A DNA stretch of 64,000 nucleotides from Dyella silvae. Lineage in GTDB: Bacteria > Pseudomonadota > Gammaproteobacteria > Xanthomonadales > Rhodanobacteraceae. The stretch's first letter is position 1; the number at the start of each line of letters is the position of its first letter. A model generated the notes under the pieces. That model did not search any database. It had not been told where the DNA came from and saw only the letters and a list, made by a program, of their open reading frames with translations. The DNA lies in NCBI RefSeq assembly GCF_026421305.1, contig NZ_JAPJBQ010000004.1:124001-188000 (forward strand). Direction: 5' to 3'. A program made the translations under genes and the position numbers. Of this stretch, positions 53,658 to 63,041 are shown one piece after another.

Positions 53658-55499
53658 GTGGGTCTGTCGCTCACCCCCGAAATGATCCTGGTGCTCGGGC
53701 TGGTGGGCTTCACCATGCTGATGCTGGTGCTGGAGTGGATCCGCGCCGACATGGTGGCGTTGCTGGTGGTGGTGGTGATCGGCCTCACGGGCCTTATCCC
53801 CTCCGATCGCGTGTTCAACGGCTTTGCCGGTAACGCCGTCATCGCCATTATCGCGATCATGATCATGGGCGCCGGGCTGGATCGCGCTGGCGTACTCAGT
53901 CTGACCGCCAACTTCGTGATGCGCATGGCGCGTGGCGTCGAGTCGCGGCTCGGTGTGGTCATCAACCTGGTCACCAGCCTGTTCAGCGCGGTGATTCCCA
54001 GCCAGGCGCTGGCTGCATTGATGATTCCGGTCACCAGCCGACTGGCCGCACGTACCGGCGTGCCGATCTCCCGGCTGCTGTTGCCGATGGCGTTCTGCAT
54101 TCTCACCGCGACCAACACCACGCTGATCGCGAATTCGCCGCTCATCGTGCTCAACGACCTGGTGGCCAGCGCCAATGCCAACCTGCCGGCGGGTGCGCAC
54201 ACGATTCCGAAGTTCGGACTATTCAGCGTGACGCCCGTGGGTCTCGTGCTGGCGCTGGCGGGTGTGGGCTTTTTCTACTTCTTTGGCAAGAAGCTGTTAC
54301 CCGAGCGCGAAGATGAGCGCCTGAAAGTTACCCCAGGCCGCACCGAGAGCTATTTCGCGGACACCTACGGCATTGTCGGCGAAACGGCAGAACTCACCGT
54401 GACCGCGGAAAGCCCGCTGGTGGGCATGAGCATCGGCGAAGTGGAACAGCTCTACGGCGCGCCGCTGATTCTTGCCATCAAGAGTGGCAACGACGCCCGC
54501 ATGGCACCGCCTGCTGATCACGTGATCTGGGTGGGCTCGGTGCTGGGTGTGCTCGGGCCGCGCGAACAATTGAGCCATTTCGCCAACAACCAGCTGTGCA
54601 AACTGTCGCCGCGCATGCGCCAGCTGGGTGAGCTGTTCAACCCGACGCGCGCGGGCATTTCCGAAGCGGTGATTCCGCCCAGCTCACGCTTCCTCAAGCA
54701 GACCGTGGGCGATCTGCGTTTGCGCAAGCGCTATGGCATTTCGGTGCTGGCGGTGAACCGCGGCGATCAGGTGTATCGCGACGACGTGCGCTCGGTGAGC
54801 CTGCGCGCGGGCGACACGCTGGTGTTGCATTCCAGCTGGCGCGATCTGGGGCTGGCCACCGAAGACAAGGACCTTGTCGTCGTCACCGACATTCCAAAGG
54901 AAGAGCAACGCCCCGGCAAAATCTGGCAGGCCGTCGGTTTCTTCCTGCTGGCCAAGTGTCTGGCGTTGTTCACCCACCTCGACCTGTCGGTGGCGATGAT
55001 GACCGGCGCCATCGGCATGCTGCTGACCGGCGTGCTGAACATGGACGAGGCCTATAAGGCAATCAACTGGAAGACCATCTTCGTCACCGCCTGCCTGATT
55101 CCGCTGGGCTGGTCGATGGACGCCACCGGCGCCGCCGCATGGATCGCGCAGGTGGTGCTGCAGCACCTTGGCCACACCTCCCACTGGGTTCTGCAGCTGT
55201 CGCTTGCCGTGCTCACGCTGCTGTTCTCGCAGGTGATGTCGAATGTGGGCGCCACCGTGATGATGGTGCCCATTGCCATCAGCGTGGCCGTAGCCACCGG
55301 CGGCAACCCGTCGGCGTATGCGCTGATCGTGGCGGTGTCGTCATCCAACACCTTTCTGCTCAGCTCGGGTCATCCAGCGCTCATGATGGTGGCCGGCCCC
55401 GGTGGCTATCGCGGCAAGGATTTCCTGCGCGTTGGCCTGCCGCTTACCGGCATGGTGCTGGTGCTCACGCTGGTGGTGATCAATCTGATGTACCGCTGA
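53658..55499 (+). CDS. SLC13-family permease with TrkA-C domains
   Basis: 613-residue inner-membrane transporter of the divalent-anion:Na+ symporter (DASS/CitMHS-like) type. Hydrophobic segments occur in residues 5-200 and 420-612. A central cytoplasmic region (about 215-405) carries two TrkA-C-like regulatory domains (ETAELTVTAESPLVGMSIGE, then VGDLRLRKRYGISVLAVNRG). Family motifs include the SNV-like LFSQVMSNVGATVMMVPIAI region and SSSNTFLLSSGHPALMM. The GTG start follows AAGGGGA at about 11 nt. Substrate (sulfate, tri/dicarboxylate or other) is not readable. Confidence 0.88.
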   Translation: MGLSLTPEMILVLGLVGFTMLMLVLEWIRADMVALLVVVVIGLTGLIPSDRVFNGFAGNAVIAIIAIMIMGAGLDRAGVLSLTANFVMRMARGVESRLGVVINLVTSLFSAVIPSQALAALMIPVTSRLAARTGVPISRLLLPMAFCILTATNTTLIANSPLIVLNDLVASANANLPAGAHTIPKFGLFSVTPVGLVLALAGVGFFYFFGKKLLPEREDERLKVTPGRTESYFADTYGIVGETAELTVTAESPLVGMSIGEVEQLYGAPLILAIKSGNDARMAPPADHVIWVGSVLGVLGPREQLSHFANNQLCKLSPRMRQLGELFNPTRAGISEAVIPPSSRFLKQTVGDLRLRKRYGISVLAVNRGDQVYRDDVRSVSLRAGDTLVLHSSWRDLGLATEDKDLVVVTDIPKEEQRPGKIWQAVGFFLLAKCLALFTHLDLSVAMMTGAIGMLLTGVLNMDEAYKAINWKTIFVTACLIPLGWSMDATGAAAWIAQVVLQHLGHTSHWVLQLSLAVLTLLFSQVMSNVGATVMMVPIAISVAVATGGNPSAYALIVAVSSSNTFLLSSGHPALMMVAGPGGYRGKDFLRVGLPLTGMVLVLTLVVINLMYR

Positions 55500-55505
55500 G
55501 CTGCC

Positions 55506-55850
55506 TCAGTCGTCCAACCAGACTTCGTCCTCGGCGACCCGCACGCCCACCGCGCGCAGGTGCTCACCCCGGCAGGGGCCGCCGACGCACAGGCCGTCGC
55601 TGTCATTGAACGAGGCCCCATGGGCCGCGCAAATCAGCAGGTTGTCTTTGATGAGGAACTTGCCCGGCGCCCAGTCGAGCCGTCGACCGGCATGAGGGCA
55701 AATGTTGAGGTAGGCGCGCACCGCGTTATCGCGGCGCAGCACAATCACGCTTTCTTCGCCGTCACGCAGAACGGCATCGACGGCAATCGCGCCGCCATCG
55801 GGAATATCGTCCAGCCGGCAAAGCGCCTGGTCGGGAGTTGCTGTATCCAT
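55506..55850 (-). CDS. Rieske [2Fe-2S] domain protein
   Basis: 114-residue soluble ferredoxin-like protein. The ligands are Cys51-x-His53 (CPHAGRRLDW) and Cys74-x2-His77 (CAAHGASFN). The DGLCVGGPC loop includes extra cysteines as in many stand-alone Rieske proteins. It probably acts as an electron carrier or a dissociated oxygenase component, but no partner oxygenase is adjacent. It is convergent with the permease, 6 bp apart. Confidence 0.9.
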   Translation of the reverse strand: MDTATPDQALCRLDDIPDGGAIAVDAVLRDGEESVIVLRRDNAVRAYLNICPHAGRRLDWAPGKFLIKDNLLICAAHGASFNDSDGLCVGGPCRGEHLRAVGVRVAEDEVWLDD

Positions 55851-55930
55851 AGTGGCACTTGCCTCTTGGGCTCTAAGGCCCCATCGTTACGCACGTAAGT
55901 CGTTGATTTTACCACACGGATTTTTAACAC

Positions 55931-56203
55931 ATGCGTTTTTCGCTGCCCATGCCGCGTCGTTCCCGCCATCCGCTGATTCGTGCCCTGTCCCTGCTCGTGG
56001 GACTGGCCGTGGTCGGCGTGCTGATGGTGTTCGGTCTGGTCGTGGCCGGCGTGCTGCTGGTCGGCGGCACACTGGTGTTCGCGCTGCGCCACTGGTCGCG
56101 TAAGCGCGCCACGATGTCCCCGGCCGGCCGCCATGCACATCAGCCGGAAGTCATCGACGGCGAATTCGTGGTGCTGCAGCAGACGCGCCACGCCGCGCGC
56201 TGA
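55931..56203 (+). CDS. Small membrane protein, unknown function
   Basis: 90-residue protein with a basic N-terminus (MRFSLPMPRRSRHPLIR) and one long or two short hydrophobic helices (LSLLVGLAVVGVLMVFGLVV and AGVLLVGGTLVFALRHWSR). The C-terminal cytoplasmic tail contains EVIDGEFVVL, a motif seen in small conserved proteins of this order. It is divergent from the Rieske gene, with 80 bp between. Confidence 0.75.
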   Translation: MRFSLPMPRRSRHPLIRALSLLVGLAVVGVLMVFGLVVAGVLLVGGTLVFALRHWSRKRATMSPAGRHAHQPEVIDGEFVVLQQTRHAAR

Positions 56204-56289
56204 GCACAACCCAGCGCCGCCTACGGCGGCGCAAGATCCGGATGGTCATGGTCAGGGGGCAGCACTAGGCTGAGCCCATCGCTTCACGG

Positions 56290-57180
56290 ATGCCGCCCAT
56301 GAATGCCCGCCACACCACCGAATCCACCCTGGAACAGATCCGGCTGCTGCTGGAGCGTACCGACGAGGCTCCCACGCTGCAGGCGCTGGCCGATGAGGCC
56401 CAATTGAGCCCAAGTCACCTGCAGCGCGCCTTTCGGCGCCGCTACGGGATGAGTCCCTCCGAGTATCACCGGGCACGCCGTTTCGGCCAGCTGAAGACCG
56501 CGCTGCGCAAGGGCGCCGCCGTGACTGACGCGGTGTACGACGCCGGCTTCGGTTCCGGCAGCCGCGTTTACGAGCACAGCGATCGCCTGCTGGGCATGAC
56601 GCCGGCCAGCTATCGGGCCGGCGGTGCCGGTGCGAGCATCCGTTTCACCACGACGGGGACGACGCTGGGTCGACTGCTGGTCGCTACCACCACGCGCGGC
56701 ATCTGCTCAGTCACGCTGGGCGATACCGACCCTGAACTCGAAGCCCGCCTCGCCGATGAATTCCCGCATGCTTCGCGTGAGCGTGTCGACGCGGGACGTG
56801 AAGAGTGGCTGGATGCGGTCATCGCTCGTATCGCCGGCGAGCTCGGCTGGAGCGACGCCGATGCGCCCGATCTGCCGCCTCTGGATGTCGCCGCCACAGC
56901 GTTTCAATGGCGCGTCTGGAATGCGCTCACCCGCATCCCCAGCGGCGTCACCAAGAGCTATGGCGAACTGGCTGCCGAGCTCGGCATGCCCAAGGCCGCC
57001 CGGGCCATCGGTAACGCCTGCGGCAACAACCGGCTGGCTCTGATCGTGCCGTGCCATCGCATTGTGCGGGAGGATGGCTCGCTGGGCGGCTGGCGCTGGG
57101 GCGTGGAACGCAAACGCGAACTGCTGGCCAGCGAACAGCGCCATGGCGCGGAGCACCGAAAGCAGCCCGTCGCCGCCTAG
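56290..57180 (+). CDS. Ada-like bifunctional AraC regulator / O6-methylguanine-DNA methyltransferase
   Basis: 296-residue protein with an AraC-type helix-turn-helix domain (about 17-105, LQALADEAQLSPSHLQRAFR and VYEHSDRLLGMTPASYRAGG) followed by an alkyltransferase domain. The methyl-acceptor is Cys255 in IVPCHRIV. GACGNNRLALIVPCHRI and RIPSGVTKSYGELAAEL are family blocks. It lacks the N-terminal zinc Ada domain (Cys4) that senses phosphotriesters, so it may repair alkylated DNA and regulate genes without that sensor. An alternative ATG at 56299 exists. Confidence 0.9.
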   Translation: MPPMNARHTTESTLEQIRLLLERTDEAPTLQALADEAQLSPSHLQRAFRRRYGMSPSEYHRARRFGQLKTALRKGAAVTDAVYDAGFGSGSRVYEHSDRLLGMTPASYRAGGAGASIRFTTTGTTLGRLLVATTTRGICSVTLGDTDPELEARLADEFPHASRERVDAGREEWLDAVIARIAGELGWSDADAPDLPPLDVAATAFQWRVWNALTRIPSGVTKSYGELAAELGMPKAARAIGNACGNNRLALIVPCHRIVREDGSLGGWRWGVERKRELLASEQRHGAEHRKQPVAA

Positions 57181-57320
57181 GGATGCTCAAGACTTGAGCG
57201 CGTCTCAAGACTGCCTTGCAGAGGCCTCGCTACTGCCTCTGCAACATCCGGTTTATTGTCAGGCTCGCGGTAAACTATGACGAGCATCGACCCCGCGATG
57301 CTCCTACAGCGCTCCCTGCC

Positions 57321-58241
57321 ATGAACGACTCTGCTTCGACATCCGCCGTTTCCGCGGCGCCTGCCCCTGTTGCCGACACCCGCGTGATGGTGCCGCTATC
57401 GCTGTTTGCGCTGTACATCATCTGGGGGTCGACTTATCTCGGCATCCGCTACGCGCTGGAAAGCTACCCACCCTTCTTGCTGGCGGGATTACGTTTTCTT
57501 GGTGCCGGTATCCTGTTGTTCGGATTTCTGCGTATGCGCGGAGTGGCCGGACCGACGCCGCGTCAATGGCGCAATGCGGCCATCACCGGCGTCCTGTTGC
57601 TCGGCTTCGGCAACGGACTGGTGTGCTTTGCAGAACAACACGTGAGCTCCGGCATTGCCGCCGTTGCCGTGGCCAGCATGCCGCTGTTTGCGGCCATGTT
57701 CTCCGGCATGTACGGGGAATGGCCGTCGCGAAACGAAACCGTGGGACTGGTCATCGGTTTCGCCGGCGTGATCGTGCTCAACTTGGGCAGCAGCCTTTCA
57801 GGCTCGCGCATCGGCGCCATCGCGCTGCTGATCGCGGCTGCAAGCTGGGCGTTCGGCGCCACCTGGAGCCGCCGCCAGGACATGCCGGCCGGCCCCATGA
57901 ACACCGCCGCGCAGATGTTGTGCGCCAGCGTGGCGCTGCTGCTGGTGGGCTTTGCCACCGGCGAACGGTTGCCAGAGCACCCCACGATGCGCGCTACGGC
58001 GGCAGTGGTCTATCTCGGCCTGTTCGGCTCGATTATCGCGTTCAGTGCATTCCTCTACGTGCTCAAGCACGCGCGTCCCGCGCTGGCGACGAGCTACGCC
58101 TATGTGAACCCGCCTGTCGCTGTCCTGTTCGGCGTGCTGCTGGTGGGCGAAAGCGTGGGGCCGTATGACATCGCCGGCATGGCGATCATCCTGCTAGGCG
58201 TGGGTGCCATTGCGCTGGCCCGGCAGAAACGCGCTCACTAA
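57321..58241 (+). CDS. EamA/DMT-family transporter
   Basis: 306-residue permease with ten predicted membrane helices in two EamA repeats. The first repeat starts FALYIIWGSTYLGIRYALES; the second contains ALLIAAASWAFGATWSRRQD and ends GMAIILLGVGAIALA. The WGSTY signature fits the YedA/RhaT-like branch. I use the ATG at 57321; the frame is open to 57216. The leader holds a perfect GAGCATCG/CGATGCTC hairpin at 57282-57303. Transported solute unknown. Confidence 0.88.
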   Translation: MNDSASTSAVSAAPAPVADTRVMVPLSLFALYIIWGSTYLGIRYALESYPPFLLAGLRFLGAGILLFGFLRMRGVAGPTPRQWRNAAITGVLLLGFGNGLVCFAEQHVSSGIAAVAVASMPLFAAMFSGMYGEWPSRNETVGLVIGFAGVIVLNLGSSLSGSRIGAIALLIAAASWAFGATWSRRQDMPAGPMNTAAQMLCASVALLLVGFATGERLPEHPTMRATAAVVYLGLFGSIIAFSAFLYVLKHARPALATSYAYVNPPVAVLFGVLLVGESVGPYDIAGMAIILLGVGAIALARQKRAH

Positions 58242-58309
58242 CTACCGCATCTTGCCGCGATAACCACCACGCGCTCACCATGGGCCCGATCCTGGATCGG
58301 GGGAATCCC

Positions 58310-59722
58310 ATGAACGATGCGAACGAAGGTCTGATGGCTCGCGCTGCCCTGCGCTGCGCGGCGTGGTCGGAAAAGTGGTTTCCCGATGCATGGGTGTTTG
58401 CGGCACTTGGCGTTGTGATCGTGGCGGCCGCCGCACTCGCTTTTGGCGCCACGCCCACGGTGGCCGTGAACGCCTTCGGCGACGGCTTCTGGAGCCTGAT
58501 TCCCTTCACCATGCAGATGGCCTTTGTGGTGATCGGCGGCTACGTTGTCGCCACGGCGCCGGTGGTGGCGCGCTTTATCGAATGGCTGGCGCGCGCTCCG
58601 ACAACAGGTCGCGGCGCGATCTGCTACGTCGGTCTGGTGAGCATGCTTGCTTCGCTGCTCTCCTGGGGCTTCTCGCTGGTGTTTGGTGGTTTGCTCGTTC
58701 GCGCACTGGCCCGTCGCGAGGATCTGCGCATGGACTATCGCGCGGCTGGCGCCGCGGCGTATCTGGGTCTTGGTGCGGTGTGGGCGATGGGACTCTCTTC
58801 GTCCGCCGCACAACTGCAGGCCAATCCCAAGAGCATGCCGCCGGGCTTGCTCAATATCACCGGCATTCTGCCTTTCTCCGAGACCATCTTTCTGTGGCAG
58901 TCGGTGGCGCTTACCGCCGTACTGATCATCGTCTCGCTGGTGATTTGCTGGCTGACCTCCCCTTCGGATCAGCGCGCACGCACCGCCTCCGATTTTGGCG
59001 TGACAGAAACAGCCACGCCGGCGTTACCTCCACGCCAGCGCCCCGGCGAATGGCTGGAATACAGCCCACTGCTATCGATAGTGATCAGCCTGCTCGGCTT
59101 CGGCTGGCTGGGCTACGAGTTCACCACCAAGCCGGTCGTGGTGGCCATCGCCAACCTCAATACCTACAACTTCCTTTTCCTCACGATCGGTCTGTTGCTG
59201 CACTGGCGGCCACGCAGCTTCCTCAACGCGGTGTCACGCGCGGTGCCGGGCACGGCAGGCGTGCTTATCCAGTTTCCGTTGTATGGCGGCATAGCCTCGC
59301 TGCTCACTCATGCGCCAGGGTTCGGTGATGTGACACTTTCACATCGGTTATCGGGCTTGTTTGTGCATATCGCCACCACCGATACCTTCCCGCTGGTGAT
59401 GGGAATCTATTCGTCGGTGCTTGGCTTCTTCGTACCGTCGGGCGGCGGCAAATGGCTGGTGGAAGCGCCGTATGTGATGCATGCGGCCAACGACTTGCAT
59501 GTGCACCTGGGTTGGGCCGTGCAGGTGTACAACGCCGCCGAAGCGTTGCCCAATCTCATCAACCCGTTCTGGATGCTGCCGCTGCTCGGCGTGCTGGGCT
59601 TGAAAGCGCGCGACATGGTGGGTTTCACCTTCATGCAGCTGTTGGTGCATGTGCCGCTGGTGTTGGGCTTGTTGTGGGCGCTTGGCCTTACGCTGAACTA
59701 CGTACCGCCGGTGATGCCATAG
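58310..59722 (+). CDS. Short-chain fatty acid transporter (AtoE family)
   Basis: 470-residue permease with about 12 hydrophobic segments, matching the AtoE/SCFA transporter family: FVVIGGYVVATAPVVARFIE, SLLSWGFSLVFGGLLVRALA, YLGLGAVWAMGLSSSAAQLQ and FVPSGGGKWLVEAPYVMHAA. It likely takes up acetoacetate or short-chain acids. The family start near MNDANEGLMARAALRCAAWS is at 58310; an earlier in-frame ATG at 58280 exists. No atoDAB genes are near, so use in this strain is unclear. Confidence 0.88.
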   Translation: MNDANEGLMARAALRCAAWSEKWFPDAWVFAALGVVIVAAAALAFGATPTVAVNAFGDGFWSLIPFTMQMAFVVIGGYVVATAPVVARFIEWLARAPTTGRGAICYVGLVSMLASLLSWGFSLVFGGLLVRALARREDLRMDYRAAGAAAYLGLGAVWAMGLSSSAAQLQANPKSMPPGLLNITGILPFSETIFLWQSVALTAVLIIVSLVICWLTSPSDQRARTASDFGVTETATPALPPRQRPGEWLEYSPLLSIVISLLGFGWLGYEFTTKPVVVAIANLNTYNFLFLTIGLLLHWRPRSFLNAVSRAVPGTAGVLIQFPLYGGIASLLTHAPGFGDVTLSHRLSGLFVHIATTDTFPLVMGIYSSVLGFFVPSGGGKWLVEAPYVMHAANDLHVHLGWAVQVYNAAEALPNLINPFWMLPLLGVLGLKARDMVGFTFMQLLVHVPLVLGLLWALGLTLNYVPPVMP

Positions 59723-59733
59723 GACGGGGGAAA

Positions 59734-59770
59734 CCCTGTGCGCGACTGGGGCGCGGCCATGCCGCGCCCC
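59734..59770. repeat. REP-like element, copy E (single arm plus hairpin)
   Basis: One copy of CCCTGTGCGCGAC (59734-59746), the REP-like core, is followed by the perfect palindrome GGGGCGCGGC-CAT-GCCGCGCCCC (59748-59770). It lies between the convergent AtoE and ABC-permease genes, in the spot of a terminator. Confidence 0.65.
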
Positions 59771-59778
59771 ACCGCGAC

Positions 59779-61095
59779 TCACAACTCGCGCAATGCCGTA
59801 GTCACCGGCAGTCGCGCCGCGCGCATGGCCGGGAACAGGCCACCAATGAAGCCAATGGCCAGCGCCCACTTCAGCCCAGTCCACAGCAACGCCGGCGTGA
59901 CCTTCAGTTCAAAGCTCAACTTGCCGACCGTGCCTGCGGCGAGCGTGGATGCGCTGTAGCCATTGAACAGCAGCCACGCAAGCAGCCCTCCTATGACGCC
60001 GCCAATCAGCGCCAGCAGCATGGTCTCCAGCATCACCGCCACCACGACGGGTAGTCCGCGAAAACCGATGGCTCGCAACGTGGCGATTTCGCGAGCACGC
60101 GCGGCTACCGCAGCGAACATGGTGTTGAGCGCACCAAACATGGCGCCGATCGCCATGATCAGGCCGACGGTGATGCCGATGCCCCTGATCACCTTGCTCA
60201 TGCCTTCGGACTGCTTGGCGAAGTAGTCGAGGGTGGTGCTGACATCCACCTTCAGTTGCGGGTTGCCATCCAGTTCTGCCTTGAACGCGTCGTAGGCTTT
60301 CGGGTCAGTCAGCCGCACGACGACCGAGGCACGGCTGCTGCCGCGGCGGTAGGTATCGGCCACTGCGGACGCATCGCCCCATACTTCCGAGTCCATCGCA
60401 TCACCGGAGGAGAACACGCCCACCACCTGCCATTGCTCACTGCCCAGCCGGATGGTGCGTCCCGGCTCCAGCCCCGCGAACTGCTTCGCAGCACCCTTGC
60501 CCACAATCAGCTCGCGCATGCCTGGCTGAAAGTTGCGCCCTTCAATGATCTTTACGTTGGGGCGCACCGCCCAGGCCTGTTCGCTCACGCCGCGCACCTG
60601 CACGCTGCCTTCGTCATCCGCCTTACCACCCTTGAGCGGAAGGTTGGCGGCGACGACCAGTTCGGGCGAAGCGATCGGCTGACCCTTGGCATCCTTGGCG
60701 ATACCCGGTGCCTGCGGAATCAGCGTCACGCTGTCGTGGTCCAGCACCGACATCACTTCCGACGCGGAAGAACCACGCATCACAATCGCCGTATCGGAAG
60801 TGCCCGTGTTGCGCAGGGTTTGCGAGTAGCCCTCGCCCATCGCGAGCAGGGCCACCAGCACTCCGACCACACCTGCAATACCCACCACGATCACGGCCGA
60901 GGAACCGACGCGCTGACCGAGTGTACTGATGCCAACACTCGTCACCGAGGCCGCCTGCTGCCCACGGCGCGTAAAGGCCATCCAGGCCGCAAACAGCACG
61001 ACGAGGGCCAACACGCCCTGCCAGGGCAACGCGATCCACGCCGCGAGCACCACGGCCACAAGGGCAAGCAACGCTAAATTGATAAGAAAATTCAT
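59779..61095 (-). CDS. FtsX-like ABC transporter permease (second permease)
   Basis: 438-residue permease of the MacB/FtsX family. The N-terminus has two extra hydrophobic helices (MNFLINLALLALVAVVLAAW and LALVVLFAAWMAFTRR) before the usual first helix (SAVIVVGIAGVVGVLVALLA). A large extracytoplasmic domain follows, then the C-terminal three-helix FtsX block (GITVGLIMAIGAMFGALNTM, REIATLRAIGFRGLPVVVAV, VTTALREL at the C-terminus). The ATG at 61095 lies 10 bp after the other permease gene. It probably forms a heterodimer with it. Confidence 0.88.
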   Translation of the reverse strand: MNFLINLALLALVAVVLAAWIALPWQGVLALVVLFAAWMAFTRRGQQAASVTSVGISTLGQRVGSSAVIVVGIAGVVGVLVALLAMGEGYSQTLRNTGTSDTAIVMRGSSASEVMSVLDHDSVTLIPQAPGIAKDAKGQPIASPELVVAANLPLKGGKADDEGSVQVRGVSEQAWAVRPNVKIIEGRNFQPGMRELIVGKGAAKQFAGLEPGRTIRLGSEQWQVVGVFSSGDAMDSEVWGDASAVADTYRRGSSRASVVVRLTDPKAYDAFKAELDGNPQLKVDVSTTLDYFAKQSEGMSKVIRGIGITVGLIMAIGAMFGALNTMFAAVAARAREIATLRAIGFRGLPVVVAVMLETMLLALIGGVIGGLLAWLLFNGYSASTLAAGTVGKLSFELKVTPALLWTGLKWALAIGFIGGLFPAMRAARLPVTTALREL

Positions 61096-61105
61096 GGTGT
61101 GCTCC

Positions 61106-62272
61106 TCAGCGTCCTGCCAGTGCATCGACAATGTTCAGGCGCATGGCGCGCAGTGCCGGCAAGGCACCGACCAGCAACCCGATCACGATCATCAGCACCA
61201 GTCCCAGTGCCCAACTGCTCGCGCCCACACTCGGAAGATTCAACATACCGCCGCTATTCGCGCTCACCGCCGGAATGATCAGCGATGCCAGCCCAAGGCC
61301 GATCACGCCGCCAAGCAACAGCAGCAGCACCGACTCGGCCAGCACGATGCCCAGCACCGCGTGATTGGAGAAACCAATCGTCTTGAGTACCGCCAGCTCG
61401 CTGGTGCGCTCGCGCACGGCCTGCATCATGGTGTTGCCCGATAGCAGCAGCAGGGTGAAGAACACGGCGCCCATGATCGAACCGACAATCAGACCGATAT
61501 CGGCAAGCTGCTTCATCCAGCTGGCGGTGGCGGCCTGTTCGGTCTGCGTACGCGTTTCGTGATCGGAGTTCGCCGAGATGGCATCGATGGCCTTGGCCAC
61601 GCGATCGGCCTGGTTCACGTCGGTCACGCGCGTAACGTACCAACCCACCGTGCCGCGATTGAACGGCGTGGTTTCGTCGAAGTACTTCCAGTGCAACAGC
61701 AGCAACTGGTCGTAGAAACCACCCGCCTTCTTATCCTTCGAATGCATGATGCCCATGACATCGAAGGTCCAGTTCTTACTGCCCTGACGATTAGGAAAGA
61801 TGGTGGACTGCAGCGGAATCTTGTCACCCACTTTCCAGCCAAAACGCTTGGCCAGCGTCTCGCCCACCAGGACACCGGTGCGCGTGTCATCGAACGCCTT
61901 GCGCTCGGCCGGGCTTACCTCGATCTCCGGATAGAGATCGATATAGTTGGGCTCCACCGCGAAGCTGAAGACCTGGTTGTGCGGATCCTGATAAGCGCCA
62001 CCGAACCAGTTGGCATAGGTCACCAACTTCACCCCGGGCACCTGCGCAATCTGTGATTCCAGCGATTGCGGCAAGGTCTGGATAAACGAGAGTTTCGAGC
62101 CTGTCTGCAAACGCTGAGCGCCATTCGCGCTCTGGCCGGCCTGATTGAATGACGTACGCACCGCATCGAGCATGCCGAACAGCAGGAACGCGGCCATGAT
62201 TGATACCAGCGTCAGAATGGTGCGGGCTTTGCGCCGGAACAGCGCCGCCCAGATGAGATGGAGATATTTCAT
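61106..62272 (-). CDS. FtsX-like ABC transporter permease (first permease)
   Basis: 388-residue permease with the classical four-helix MacB layout: an N-terminal helix (ARTILTLVSIMAAFLLFGML), a large periplasmic domain (about 45-265) and three C-terminal helices including GSIMGAVFFTLLLLSGNTMM and ELAVLKTIGFSNHAVLGIVL. It begins MKYLHLIWAALFRRKARTIL at ATG 62272. The gene follows the ATPase by 10 bp, and the second permease follows 10 bp after its stop. Confidence 0.9.
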   Translation of the reverse strand: MKYLHLIWAALFRRKARTILTLVSIMAAFLLFGMLDAVRTSFNQAGQSANGAQRLQTGSKLSFIQTLPQSLESQIAQVPGVKLVTYANWFGGAYQDPHNQVFSFAVEPNYIDLYPEIEVSPAERKAFDDTRTGVLVGETLAKRFGWKVGDKIPLQSTIFPNRQGSKNWTFDVMGIMHSKDKKAGGFYDQLLLLHWKYFDETTPFNRGTVGWYVTRVTDVNQADRVAKAIDAISANSDHETRTQTEQAATASWMKQLADIGLIVGSIMGAVFFTLLLLSGNTMMQAVRERTSELAVLKTIGFSNHAVLGIVLAESVLLLLLGGVIGLGLASLIIPAVSANSGGMLNLPSVGASSWALGLVLMIVIGLLVGALPALRAMRLNIVDALAGR

Positions 62273-62282
62273 CGTCGCATCC

Positions 62283-62969
<687 letters not shown>

Positions 62970-63041
62970 GCTTGTGCTCCTGAATCGTAGTCCCTGGCAT
63001 CGCTTGCCGCGATGCGCCCAATCATGCAAAACACTTCATCA

